A stretch of 46,790 bases of DNA from Ruminococcus sp. (GCA_017521805.1 JAFXDK010000005.1:1-46790), one strand, 5' to 3'. Numbered from the stretch's first letter, positions 32,568-41,112 are shown. Notes: generated by a model from the letters alone, not told the origin. Made by a program: numbers and translations.

Positions 32568-32638
32568 TTGAAATCCGCCGTAAAATAGTGTATAATTAAA
32601 TTGATATACGCAGCGAAACTTTAGGCGGTTTCCGCTGC
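32568..32638 (+). promoter_or_regulatory. Promoter and leader hairpin of the CE2-type esterase gene
   Basis: TTGAAA (32568-32573) and TATAAT (32591-32596) are 17 bases apart. In the leader, GCAGCGAAAC (32610-32619) pairs with GTTTCCGCTGC (32628-32638) with one bulged base. The hairpin ends 22 bases before the ribosome binding site GGAGG and may stabilise the 5' end of the mRNA or regulate translation. Confidence 0.65.
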
Positions 32639-32673
32639 GGAAAAGAAAACATGAAAAGCAGGAGGAAACTCAA

Positions 32674-34395
32674 TTGAAAAAGAAAAAGATTTTCACCTCG
32701 GCAGCAGCAGTATTCTCCACAGCGGCAATTGCAGGCACAGCAGTTTTCGCGGCTATGGAATACACAGCGGATGACCTGAAAAAACTCAACAGCGCACTGC
32801 TTGGGGAATCCGATTTCACTGTCGGACAAGACCTTGACGGCGATAACGTAATCGACGTTTTCGACCTGATAAAAATGCGGAAAACCTTCGCATCTACAGG
32901 TGAATTCGCCGAACAGACAATAGCAATAACCGATAAGAATACAAAGTATATCGGCAGAAACATATACGACGATAATAAAATAACATGGCTTGTGCAGAGC
33001 GGCTCGGCTGTAGAATTCACGGTAAATGCTAAATCTGCGGAAATCACCATAAACGGCGACGGGCATACCGAAAGCGACGAGAAATACCGCCCCAGATACG
33101 CAGTAATAGTTGACGGTGAAATTATCCTTGATGAGCTTCTCAGCGTCAAGGAAAAGACGGTAAAGCTATTTGAGGGCACAACTGCAAGAACATCAACAGT
33201 AAAGGTTATTCATCTCTCAGAGGCTAACAACGGCGCAGTAGGTGTCAGCAATATCAAGGTTGATTCCGATTCTCCCGTTCCCGTTGCGCCTACAGCTAAA
33301 AAAGAGCTGTCTATCGAATTTATCGGTGATTCAATCACCTGCGCATATGGTGTTGAAGGCGAAAGTCAGTATGAAGGCTTCATGACTTCTACAGAGAATT
33401 TTATGAAATCCTACGCATACCTCACCGCAAAACAGCTTGACGCTGATTACAGTGCTGTGTGTTACAGCGGTCATGGTATTGTTTCAGGCTACAGCGCCAG
33501 CGGAGATGCCGTAACAGACAGCCTTGTCCCCGATTATTACAACTATGTAGGAAAAATCGGCAGCTATAAAACTCCTTGGGATTTTGAATCTCATAAATAT
33601 GACGTAATTGTTGTGAATCTCGGCACAAATGACAATACATACTGCTCAAAGGATTACGAGACAAGAGGCTTGGAATACGCCGAAAAATATGCGGAATTCC
33701 TCACTCATATCCACGAGAAGAATCCCGACGCATATATCATCTGCACCGTCGGCACAATGGGCTGTACAGAAATGTATCCATATATCGAAATGGCTGTTGA
33801 CAGCTTCAAGAAATCCTCGGGCTATGACAGGATTATGTCATACCAATCCGCTACTCATACTCAGAGTGACGGCTATGGTTCCGACTGGCACCCATCCCCT
33901 GTTACTCAGCAGAACAGCGCATATGTCCTTGCAGACAAGATATGTCAGGCACTTGGTATGGAATCCAGCCAGATAGGACTTAACGTGGCGGTTGACGCCG
34001 TATACAGCACCGTTTCCGCCGACGGCGCAATGATGTCCGACTACTTCTCAGATTGGGACCACTCATACCACATCACAACGGTTACAGGCGGCACAAGCAA
34101 GGAATCCATACAGTCCTTTGTCAGCGGAATAGACCTGAAAAAAGGCGGAAAATACCGCCTCAGCTTCCAGACGGATACAGGCAGCGGCACGGAAATTCCC
34201 TTTGTAATACGAAGCAAATCCACTGGCGAGGTAATATTTGAAGATACGCTTACAGGGGCAGGCTCAAAAGCGCCCTATGAAGCGGAATTTGAATCACCTG
34301 TTACCGCCGCAGATTCTGAAATTGTATTCTCATTAGGCGGTACTGACAGCTTAAGATTCAGCCTATATGAAGTTAAGGTTGTTAAATTCGAATAA
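32674..34395 (+). CDS. CE2-type acetyl esterase with dockerin-like N-terminus
   Basis: This secreted 573-residue esterase begins with a signal peptide (about 1-27). At about 48-72 there is one calcium-loop repeat of dockerin type ('DLDGDNVIDVFDLIKMRK') preceded by a helix without a loop. A jelly-roll domain (about 80-205) typical of CE2 follows. The SGNH domain has S220 in 'FIGDSITCAYG', 'NLGTND' with N319, and D404 and H406 in 'GSDWHPS'. The C-terminal 140 residues form a beta-sandwich that looks like a carbohydrate-binding module. CE2 enzymes remove acetyl groups from xylan or mannan. The start is a TTG with GGAGG eight bases upstream; the ATG at 32651 runs into a stop. Confidence 0.88.
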   Translation: MKKKKIFTSAAAVFSTAAIAGTAVFAAMEYTADDLKKLNSALLGESDFTVGQDLDGDNVIDVFDLIKMRKTFASTGEFAEQTIAITDKNTKYIGRNIYDDNKITWLVQSGSAVEFTVNAKSAEITINGDGHTESDEKYRPRYAVIVDGEIILDELLSVKEKTVKLFEGTTARTSTVKVIHLSEANNGAVGVSNIKVDSDSPVPVAPTAKKELSIEFIGDSITCAYGVEGESQYEGFMTSTENFMKSYAYLTAKQLDADYSAVCYSGHGIVSGYSASGDAVTDSLVPDYYNYVGKIGSYKTPWDFESHKYDVIVVNLGTNDNTYCSKDYETRGLEYAEKYAEFLTHIHEKNPDAYIICTVGTMGCTEMYPYIEMAVDSFKKSSGYDRIMSYQSATHTQSDGYGSDWHPSPVTQQNSAYVLADKICQALGMESSQIGLNVAVDAVYSTVSADGAMMSDYFSDWDHSYHITTVTGGTSKESIQSFVSGIDLKKGGKYRLSFQTDTGSGTEIPFVIRSKSTGEVIFEDTLTGAGSKAPYEAEFESPVTAADSEIVFSLGGTDSLRFSLYEVKVVKFE

Positions 34396-34396
34396 T

Positions 34397-34629
34397 GGGA
34401 TTCTAAAGGGTGAAACCCTTTAGCAGAGTCAAGAGACAGCGTCTCTTGCAGGGTGTGGGACAGTGTCCCATGCAGAGCAAAGCTCTGCGATGCCTTTAGG
34501 CGCTCTGCATGGGGTTGCCCGAACGTGAGGCAGGATGCTGTTTGAACGTGAGGGTATATCGCACTTGGATTTGACTGCGATTGAATTGAAAAGAGGGGAC
34601 GCTCTGCAAGAGAGAGCGTCCCCTTAAAA
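34397..34629 (+). repeat. String-of-hairpins 3' element, copy 2
   Basis: It starts two bases past the CE2 stop codon. Hairpins in order: CTAAAGGGT / ACCCTTTAG around GAA (34403-34423); CAAGAGAC / GTCTCTTG; TGGGAC / GTCCCA; GCAGAGC / GCTCTGC around AAA. A region shared with copy 3 follows, with GAACGTGAGG twice (34521-34530 and 34544-34553). The last is GGGGACGCTCT / AGAGCGTCCCC (34595-34605 with 34613-34623). Copies 1 and 2 share the first and last parts; copies 2 and 3 share the middle. No coding capacity is evident. Confidence 0.85.
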
Positions 34630-34660
34630 ACTTTCTTATTGTAACTTTTTTGACAGACTG

Positions 34661-34692
34661 AAACGCACCCGTGATTAACGAGTGCGTTTTTT
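34661..34692. terminator. Terminator between convergent CE2 and LRR genes
   Basis: AAACGCACCCG (34661-34671) pairs with CGAGTGCGTTT (34679-34689) with one wobble. A T6 run (34687-34692) follows on the plus strand. It best fits termination of plus-strand transcripts but could serve both. Confidence 0.7.
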
Positions 34693-34704
34693 GTACGATT
34701 GTTA

Positions 34705-37700
34705 TTAGTCCCATTCAGGCTCTTTGCCTGTGGAAATCATTGCGTAATATGCAAGGATTTTTGAAGCGTCAGAGGAATCAACCACGCTGTCATTATTTAC
34801 ATCAGCAGATTTCAGCTGGCTCTCTGTAAATTCACCTGCTCCGCCTGTCTGGATTCTGGCATATTCAGCAAGTACAAGGGAAGCGTCGGAGGAATCAACA
34901 GAATCGTCACCGTTCACATCGCCTAATTCGACTGCTGTCGGCTTTTCTTCAAGAGCCACAAATTTTCTGCTGTATTTCTCAGCGTATGCCTGTGCTGTGG
35001 AGTTTGCATAGCCGTGGATTGTGCCGTTGAAAACATTTTCTTTCTTCTTTTCATCATATTCATTTGAGATTGTTGTATCACTCTCATATATAGTACAGTT
35101 GGGATTTTTTATTGTTATAGATGTTAAGTTATTGCATTTCCAGAATGCACAATGTCCTATACTTGTTACACTATCAGGAATTGTTATTGTGGTTAAACAG
35201 CTGCAATTAGCAAAGGCATAATCGCAGATATTTTCAACCGTATCCGAAATTTCAATAGATACAAAACCATCACATTCATAAAATGCATACTCACCGATGC
35301 TTTTAACACCTTTTGGAATTGTTATTGATGTGAGATTTTCACATCTGATAAATGCCTGATTTTCAATACTTACAACACTGTCAGGTATTGTGTATTCCTT
35401 TGCAGTATTTCCGATAGGATAAGCTTCAATGGCTGTTTTATCCTTGTTAAAAAGCACGCCGTTTTCGCTTGAATAGTATTTGTTGTCCTTGTCTACATTT
35501 ATGGCTGTAAGTTTTTCACTTTGACAAAATGCAGAATCAAAAATGTATGAAATATTACTTGGTATTGTTATTTCTCCCTCGCAAGCTAAACCGTCAATTA
35601 AGATATTGTTTATGGAAACAAGAGGATTTTCTGCTCTTTTTGCTTCAAGCCACGGTGTACCATAAAAAACAGATTCTCCAATACTTGTAAGGCTTTCAGG
35701 AATAGTTATTGACATCAGGCTTTCACATAAACAAAATACTGCATCGTCGATAGATGTGACACTTGGAGGAATTACTATTGACTTTAAAGATGGATTATAT
35801 CCAAAGGCACAATATCCGATACTTGTAACACTATCAGGGATTGTAACAGAACTAAGCTTTATGCAGTTTGAAAACGCCTTATCGCCAATATATGTAACAC
35901 CTGAATCAATAATTACTTTAGTAATAGCCTCATTCCCGTGTAAACCTCTGTTCCAAGGAGCATCCTCTTCAAAGTCATAGTTATTCATCTCACCCTCACC
36001 ACTGATAGTGAGAGTACCTTCGCTGTCAAGCTGCCATTTAACATTATCACCCTCAGCACCACATTCACCCGAAGCCACTATTTCAACAGCCGGCTTTTCG
36101 CCAAGAGCAACAAATTTTCTGCTGTATTTCTCAGCATAAGCCTGCGCTGTGGAATTTGAGTAGCCGCGGATTTCGGCTGTGTCGGAGATTGTAATTTCAC
36201 TATCGTATATTGTACACTCAGGATTATTTATTGTTATTGTGGCTAAGCTGCCGCAATTAGTAAATGCATTACTTCCGATACTTGTAACACTGTCTGGAAT
36301 TGTTATTGAGGCCAAACTAACACAATAACAAAATACACTATCTCCGATACTTGTAACGCTGTCCGGTATTGTTATCGTGGTTAAGCTGATGCAATCAGAA
36401 AAAGCCTCATCTCCGATGCTTGTAACGCTGTCCGGTATTGTTATTGTGGTTAAGCCGGTGAAGTCAGAAAATGCCTTATCTCCGATGCTTGTAACGCTGT
36501 CAGGTATTGTTATTGTGGTTAAGCTGTTGCATCCGGAAAACGCCTCATCAACGATACTTGTAACGCCGTCAGGTATAATATATTCTTCCGCAGTTTTCCC
36601 CGCAGGATAATGAATGAGCATACTTTTATCCTCGTTGAATAATACACCATCTTCACTTACATAATTTTTATTTTCGGAATCAACATTTATAGAAGTTAAG
36701 TTTTCACAATACTGAAATGCCTTATCTCCGATGCTTGTAACGCTGTCAGGTATTGTTATTGTGGTTAAACTGTCACAAGAATAAAATGCATAATCTCCGA
36801 TACTTGTAACGCTGTCAGATATTGTTGCTGAAGTAAGAGCAGTACAGTCGGCAAAAGCCTGCTCCCCTATAGCAGTAACACCATTTTCAATCATAACCTT
36901 TATAATTTCAGCAGAATGTTCACTCCAAGGCGACTTTAAAGCCCAGCTGTCCATTTCACCTGTACCGCTGATAGTGAGCGTACCCTCGCTGTCAAGTTTC
37001 CATGTGACATTATCTCCCTCAACACCGCAGTCGCCCGAAGCTACTATTTCAACAGCTGGCTTTTCTTCAAGAGCAACAAATTTTCTGTTGTATTTCTCAG
37101 CGTATGCCTGTGCGGTTGAGCCTGCGTAGCCGTAGATTGTGGCTGTGCTGGAGATTGTATATTCTTCATCATAAATTTCACATTTAGGATTTTCGATTGT
37201 TATTGATTTTAACGCTGAACAAGAATTAAAAGCGTAATCACCTATACTCTTAACATTTTTAGGAATTATTATCGAAGTTAAATTGTGACAATTATTAAAA
37301 GCCGCACTGTTTATACTTGTAACACTATTAGGAATTTCTATTGAAGTTAAGCTTGTACAATAATTAAAAGCGTAAGCACCTATACTCTTAACATTTTCAG
37401 GAATTATTATCGAAGTTAAATTGTGACAATCATTAAATGTAGAACCTTCAATAATTGTAATATTGTCTGGAAGTGTGATTGAGGTTAAATTGTGACAATT
37501 ATTAAATGTAGAACTTTCAATAATTGTAATATTGTCTGGAAGTGTGATTGAGGTTATATCACAGTTAGAAAAAGCACCATTTCCGATACTTGTAACACTA
37601 TCGGGAATTACAACTAAAGATAAATTGTAACACAAAGCAAATGACCTAGCTGCTATATTTGTAACACCATCACAGATTACTACCTCCTTTATATTTGTTT

Positions 37701-37962
37701 GATAAGCTGCTGTCCATGGGACATCTATTACAGTTTCCCACTCTTCCATAGCCCCCTCACCACTGATAGTAAGAGTTCCCTCGCTGTCAAGCTGCCATGT
37801 GACATTATCGCCCTCAGCACCACATTCGCCTGAATCAACAGTATCAGCCGCATTAGCAGTTATCGCAGGCAATTCAATTGGATTATAAGGCAAAACACCG
37901 AAACTATTTGCCGCAAGCAGTATCGCCGCAATGCAGACAGCAGATTTCTTTAAATAATTCAT
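34705..37962 (-). CDS. BspA-like leucine-rich-repeat protein with dockerin
   Basis: This large secreted protein has 1085 residues. Signal peptide about 1-40, then three blocks, each opening with a 'CGAEGDNVTWQLDSEGTLTISG' type unit and followed by LRR_5 repeats of 23 residues ('ITIPDSVTSIGD.AF..C.SLT'). The C-terminal 75 residues are a dockerin of a different kind from the GH9 and GH26 ones: 'LGDVNGDDSVDSSDASLVL' and 'ADVNNDSVVDSSDASKILA'. LRR_5 proteins of this type are linked to adhesion in gut and oral bacteria, but in cellulosomal Ruminococcus the role is unknown. GAGGGTG precedes the ATG. Several repeats are almost identical at the nucleotide level. Confidence 0.92.
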   Translation of the reverse strand: MNYLKKSAVCIAAILLAANSFGVLPYNPIELPAITANAADTVDSGECGAEGDNVTWQLDSEGTLTISGEGAMEEWETVIDVPWTAAYQTNIKEVVICDGVTNIAARSFALCYNLSLVVIPDSVTSIGNGAFSNCDITSITLPDNITIIESSTFNNCHNLTSITLPDNITIIEGSTFNDCHNLTSIIIPENVKSIGAYAFNYCTSLTSIEIPNSVTSINSAAFNNCHNLTSIIIPKNVKSIGDYAFNSCSALKSITIENPKCEIYDEEYTISSTATIYGYAGSTAQAYAEKYNRKFVALEEKPAVEIVASGDCGVEGDNVTWKLDSEGTLTISGTGEMDSWALKSPWSEHSAEIIKVMIENGVTAIGEQAFADCTALTSATISDSVTSIGDYAFYSCDSLTTITIPDSVTSIGDKAFQYCENLTSINVDSENKNYVSEDGVLFNEDKSMLIHYPAGKTAEEYIIPDGVTSIVDEAFSGCNSLTTITIPDSVTSIGDKAFSDFTGLTTITIPDSVTSIGDEAFSDCISLTTITIPDSVTSIGDSVFCYCVSLASITIPDSVTSIGSNAFTNCGSLATITINNPECTIYDSEITISDTAEIRGYSNSTAQAYAEKYSRKFVALGEKPAVEIVASGECGAEGDNVKWQLDSEGTLTISGEGEMNNYDFEEDAPWNRGLHGNEAITKVIIDSGVTYIGDKAFSNCIKLSSVTIPDSVTSIGYCAFGYNPSLKSIVIPPSVTSIDDAVFCLCESLMSITIPESLTSIGESVFYGTPWLEAKRAENPLVSINNILIDGLACEGEITIPSNISYIFDSAFCQSEKLTAINVDKDNKYYSSENGVLFNKDKTAIEAYPIGNTAKEYTIPDSVVSIENQAFIRCENLTSITIPKGVKSIGEYAFYECDGFVSIEISDTVENICDYAFANCSCLTTITIPDSVTSIGHCAFWKCNNLTSITIKNPNCTIYESDTTISNEYDEKKKENVFNGTIHGYANSTAQAYAEKYSRKFVALEEKPTAVELGDVNGDDSVDSSDASLVLAEYARIQTGGAGEFTESQLKSADVNNDSVVDSSDASKILAYYAMISTGKEPEWD
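36274..36573 (-). repeat. Tandem 69-bp repeats inside the LRR gene
   Basis: The motif containing TCCGATGCTTGTAACGCTGTC recurs with a period of exactly 69 bases (for example TCCGAT at 36343, 36412 and 36481), each repeat coding for one 23-residue LRR unit. The near identity of neighbours suggests recent duplication or gene conversion. Confidence 0.75.
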
Positions 37963-38012
37963 AAATTAACACCCTCTCATTTTAAATTTTGAGCTATTCT
38001 GCCCATATATTT

Positions 38013-38041
38013 ATTATATCTCTGCCTCGCCGATTTGTCAA
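38013..38041 (-). promoter_or_regulatory. Promoter of the large LRR gene
   Basis: On the minus strand, TTGACA (38041-38036) and TATAAT (38018-38013) are 17 bases apart. It is divergent from the promoter at 38073-38101, with only about 31 bases between the two -35 boxes. Confidence 0.85.
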
Positions 38042-38072
38042 TATGTTTTTGGCAAATATAACAAAAAATAGC

Positions 38073-38101
38073 TTGACAAATCCACCAATATAAGTTATAA
38101 T
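38073..38101 (+). promoter_or_regulatory. Promoter of the 38157-40086 operon
   Basis: TTGACA (38073-38078) and TATAAT (38096-38101) are 17 bases apart. The expected transcript start near 38108 rules out an earlier in-frame start codon at 38109 and supports the ATG at 38157. Confidence 0.85.
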
Positions 38102-38156
38102 ATTTATAATGCCGATTTATACGGTATCACTATGTAATAATAAGGCGGTGAAAATC

Positions 38157-38756
38157 ATGTACAAAGAAAGAATGATATCATGGAGCTGCGGAATTATAGC
38201 CTTTATTGTTATAGTGATTCTGGGAAAAAGCTGTATGGCAGTTCCCGAATCAAGCAGTAAAAAGGATAATAACACTTCTGATTCCGTGGAATATACAGAA
38301 TCCACAAATAACAACGACGGCTTTGGTATAGTATATCCCACAATAAGTCCCGAAGAACAGAAAGACGAAATTGTTCTCGATATGTTCGGCAGACCTGTAA
38401 AAGTTACAGAACCGCCAGAGGAAGAAATTGAAATGCCCACAGATGAAAATGGAAATCCCATTGAACCGCCTACTGAGATTTATACCGACGAGGACGGAAA
38501 CATTATAGAGCCGCCCACCACAGAAAATGCGGAAGAAACACAGTCTGAAAATGATTCAGAAGATGATGAGGAATCAGCAGAAAATACAGAAATTTCAGAC
38601 GAAGAAACAGATGATGAGCAATCCGAAGAAAACGAGGAGGACGAGGATGAAATCCCGATTCCACCCGGATTCAGCGGATATGACCATAAAAAATATGACG
38701 AAGAAGGTCAGGAAAAAGCAACTCTCCCACCTGATTTCGTAATAGTAATTGAATAA
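38157..38756 (+). CDS. Acidic membrane-anchored protein of unknown function
   Basis: The protein has 199 residues. A signal or anchor helix (about 8-25, followed by a Cys in 'KSCMAVPE') is followed by an extremely acidic, low-complexity tail. 'DENGNPIEPPTE' and 'DEDGNIIEPPTT' are near repeats at about 83-122, and a run of Asp and Glu residues lies at about 125-170. No domain was recognised. AAGGCGGTG precedes the ATG at 38157, and the promoter position excludes the earlier ATG at 38109. It heads an operon with a cyclophilin and endonuclease IV; the intergenic gaps are 15 and 10 bases. Confidence 0.7.
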   Translation: MYKERMISWSCGIIAFIVIVILGKSCMAVPESSSKKDNNTSDSVEYTESTNNNDGFGIVYPTISPEEQKDEIVLDMFGRPVKVTEPPEEEIEMPTDENGNPIEPPTEIYTDEDGNIIEPPTTENAEETQSENDSEDDEESAENTEISDEETDDEQSEENEEDEDEIPIPPGFSGYDHKKYDEEGQEKATLPPDFVIVIE

Positions 38757-38771
38757 ACGGAGGTAAAACAA

Positions 38772-39242
38772 ATGATAGTAATCGAAATGGAAAATGGAAA
38801 GAAGATTAAACTGGAGCTTTATCCTGAAATCGCTCCTATTTCCTGCAAGAATTTTGAAAGACTTGTAAGCGAAGGATTTTATGACGGTCTTACATTCCAC
38901 CGCGTAATCCCAGGATTCATGATTCAGGGCGGCTGTCCCAACGGTACAGGCACAGGCGGTCCCGGCTGGCATATCAAGGGCGAATTTGCGGCAAACGGCG
39001 TACAGAACGACCTCAAGCACACAAGAGGAGTTCTTTCAATGGCACGCGCTCAGAATCCCGATTCTGCAGGCTCACAGTTCTTTATAATGCACGCTGACGC
39101 ATCATATCTTGACGGTCAGTATGCCGCATTCGGCAAAGTAATCGAGGGTATGGAAGTAGTAGACGAAATCGCAGAGCAGGCAACAAATTACGCAGATTGC
39201 CCCCTCACTCCCCAGATTATGAAAAAGGTAACAATCGAATAA
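38772..39242 (+). CDS. Peptidyl-prolyl cis-trans isomerase (cyclophilin)
   Basis: This 156-residue cyclophilin-type protein catalyses cis-trans isomerisation of X-Pro bonds to help protein folding. The family signatures are present: '[13 protein letters not shown]' near residues 43-55, containing the catalytic arginine, and 'GSQFFIMH' near residue 98. There is no signal peptide, so it is cytoplasmic. GGAGG precedes the ATG. It lies between the acidic anchored protein and endonuclease IV in one operon, without an obvious functional link. Confidence 0.94.
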   Translation: MIVIEMENGKKIKLELYPEIAPISCKNFERLVSEGFYDGLTFHRVIPGFMIQGGCPNGTGTGGPGWHIKGEFAANGVQNDLKHTRGVLSMARAQNPDSAGSQFFIMHADASYLDGQYAAFGKVIEGMEVVDEIAEQATNYADCPLTPQIMKKVTIE

Positions 39243-39252
39243 GGTAACAGCT

Positions 39253-40086
39253 ATGTTATATATCGGATGTCATCTTTCCTATTCCAAGGGCTACGCGGCT
39301 ATGGGCGAACAGGCACTTGAAATAGACGCAAATACCTTTGCTTTTTTCACAAGAAATCCTCGAGGCGGCTCGGCTAAGACCATTGACGCGGCAGATGCCG
39401 CAGCTTTGCAGGAAATTCTCAGCAATAAAAATTTCGGCAAGCTTGTGGCTCATGCGCCATATACCATGAATGCCTGCGCTGCTGATGAAAATATCAGACG
39501 ATTTGCCAGAGAGGCAATGACCGACGACCTTATTCGTATGGAAGCTACACCCAATAATTATTACAACTTCCACCCAGGCTCACACGTAAAGCAAGGCGTT
39601 GATGTGGGAATAAAGCTTATTACGGAACAGCTCAATCAGTGTCTCACAGAGGGACAGACCACCACAGTTCTGCTTGAAACTATGGCAGGAAAGGGCTCTG
39701 AAATGGGACGCACTTTTGATGAGCTCAGGGCAATAATTGACGGTGTTGAGCTTAAACATAAGCTTGGCGTCTGCCTTGACACCTGTCACGTATGGGACGG
39801 CGGATATGATATTGTAAACAATCTTGACGGAGTTCTTGAAGAATTTGATAAAATCATCGGACTTGAACATCTGAAAGCAATACATCTCAACGACAGTATG
39901 AATCCCATGGGAAGCCACAAAGACAGGCACGCAAAAATCGGCGAGGGACAAATTGGCGCAGATGCACTTATCCGCGTTATAAATCATCCCAAGCTGAAAA
40001 ATCTGCCATTTATACTGGAAACTCCCAATGATATTGAGGGTTATGCAAGGGAAATCAAATTCCTGCGTGAAAATTACAGTGAATAA
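39253..40086 (+). CDS. nfo: Endonuclease IV (deoxyribonuclease IV)
   Basis: This AP endonuclease cuts DNA 5' of abasic sites in base-excision repair, using a three-zinc centre. The 277-residue length matches the family. Zinc ligands are visible in '[12 protein letters not shown]' (Glu), '[13 protein letters not shown]' (Asp, His) and '[13 protein letters not shown]' (Asp, His), together with the N-terminal '[11 protein letters not shown]'. AAGGTAACAGCT precedes the ATG, ten bases after the cyclophilin stop. A hairpin terminator follows at 40091-40114. Confidence 0.95.
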   Translation: MLYIGCHLSYSKGYAAMGEQALEIDANTFAFFTRNPRGGSAKTIDAADAAALQEILSNKNFGKLVAHAPYTMNACAADENIRRFAREAMTDDLIRMEATPNNYYNFHPGSHVKQGVDVGIKLITEQLNQCLTEGQTTTVLLETMAGKGSEMGRTFDELRAIIDGVELKHKLGVCLDTCHVWDGGYDIVNNLDGVLEEFDKIIGLEHLKAIHLNDSMNPMGSHKDRHAKIGEGQIGADALIRVINHPKLKNLPFILETPNDIEGYAREIKFLRENYSE

Positions 40087-40090
40087 AAAC

Positions 40091-40114
40091 ATGGGCGGTC
40101 AATCGACCGCCCAT
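40091..40114. terminator. Terminator between nfo and the antitoxin-like gene
   Basis: ATGGGCGGTC (40091-40100) pairs perfectly with GACCGCCCAT (40105-40114), loop four bases, followed by TTGTTT. It lies between convergent genes. Confidence 0.8.
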
Positions 40115-40135
40115 TTGTTTCTGATTCAAAAACAG

Positions 40136-40324
40136 TTATATATCAGCCCACACTTCATCATGAGAGTAATATTCACCATTTTTTAATTCTTCATCAGCTT
40201 TATCCAATATCTTTTTTTCTTCAGGTGTAACCTTAGTAAAATCAGGGTCCCAAGCCAACACAATACGTTTTATCATTTCAGCAATAAGATTCTGTTCCGT
40301 TTGTTTAGAATATCGTATCTGCAT
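40136..40324 (-). CDS. Small antitoxin-like protein
   Basis: This 62-residue protein has a helical N-terminus ('QTEQNLIAEMIKRIV') and a charged C-terminus ending 'DEELKNGEYYSHDEVWADI'. Tails of the type 'GEYYSHDEV.ADI' are common in small type II antitoxins of the RelB group and related proteins of Clostridia. No toxin gene lies next to it: downstream is the terminator and upstream is pduL. It may be an orphan antitoxin or something unrelated. GGTGGAGAG precedes the ATG. Confidence 0.5.
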   Translation of the reverse strand: MQIRYSKQTEQNLIAEMIKRIVLAWDPDFTKVTPEEKKILDKADEELKNGEYYSHDEVWADI

Positions 40325-40395
40325 TTTCTCTCCACCAAATCAGAAAAACAATTTTATAGGACGCAGACTTGCACCTGCCGCAATTTAAGAAAAAA

Positions 40396-40977
40396 TTAAT
40401 CAATAACAGCAATTTCGCCGTAGAGCTCACGACCTGCACCGATAGCATTGGATTCATCAGTATCGATATGCATAGCTCTTGCATAGCTGGGTGATACACG
40501 GCAAACAACATCGCCAAGGATAGCGCTTCTCTCAGGTGTGGAAACCTTAACCCATACAATCTGCTTGTCAACAACGCCGAGCTCCTCAGCGTCAGCAGGA
40601 GTAAGGTGAATATGACGCTTAGCAACGATAACACCCTCGCTGATTTCAACTTCACCACAAGGACCTACTACCTTGCAAGCACCTGAACCGGCGATATCAG
40701 CGGACTCTCTGATAGGAGCAGCAATACCGATTGAACGAGCGTCAGTAGCGGAAAGCTCAACCTGTGTCTCAGGACGAACAGGTCCGAGAATAGATACACC
40801 TGCAAGCTCTTTCTTAGGGCCTACGATAGTAACTCTCTCCTCGCAAGCAAACTGACCGGGCTGAGAAAGGTCCTTCTTCTTTGTGAGCTCGTGTCCCTTG
40901 CCGAAAAGGATTTCAAGATGCTCCTGAGTTACGTGAATGTGTCTTGCAGATGTTTCAACAATAAAATTCTTTGCCAT
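40396..40977 (-). CDS. pduL: PduL-type phosphate propanoyltransferase (phosphotransacylase)
   Basis: This 193-residue enzyme interconverts acyl-CoA and acyl-phosphate. Two PduL domains are visible, with 'SARHIHVTQEHLEILFG' near the N-terminus and 'AKRHIHLTPADAEELG' in the second half, containing the zinc-binding histidines. With no microcompartment genes around, it most likely acts as the cytosolic phosphotransacetylase in acetate formation. There is no encapsulation peptide at the N-terminus. The ATG at 40977, preceded by GGAGG, is preferred over the ATG at 41004. Confidence 0.92.
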   Translation of the reverse strand: MAKNFIVETSARHIHVTQEHLEILFGKGHELTKKKDLSQPGQFACEERVTIVGPKKELAGVSILGPVRPETQVELSATDARSIGIAAPIRESADIAGSGACKVVGPCGEVEISEGVIVAKRHIHLTPADAEELGVVDKQIVWVKVSTPERSAILGDVVCRVSPSYARAMHIDTDESNAIGAGRELYGEIAVID

Positions 40978-40998
40978 TGTTTTATACCTCCATAAAAT

Positions 40999-41062
40999 GC
41001 TCACACAAGTGAGCTATAAAATTACCATATTATATTTTACACCATTTCGACAAAAAGGTCAA
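40999..41062 (-). promoter_or_regulatory. Promoter and leader hairpin of pduL
   Basis: On the minus strand, TTGACC (41062-41057) and TAAAAT (41039-41034) are 17 bases apart. The leader then carries GCTCAC / GTGAGC (41014-41009 with 41004-40999), just upstream of the ribosome binding site. Confidence 0.65.
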
Positions 41063-41112
41063 GGCATAAAACAATTTTAAAGTTAGCACTTTCTAACACA
41101 ATTTTAAAATAA

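Larger units (their letters stand above)
34396..34704. other. Intergenic region between CE2 and LRR genes
   Basis: No gene. Almost all of it is the hairpin-string repeat copy 2. A terminator follows at 34661-34692. Confidence 0.75.

Noticed and set aside
36274-36573. CRISPR array
   Set aside because: The regular 69-bp spacing is in a coding frame of 23-residue LRR units, with no spacer variability typical of CRISPR.
40305-40658. Minus-strand open frame overlapping pduL
   Set aside because: It is an out-of-frame shadow of the PduL coding region.
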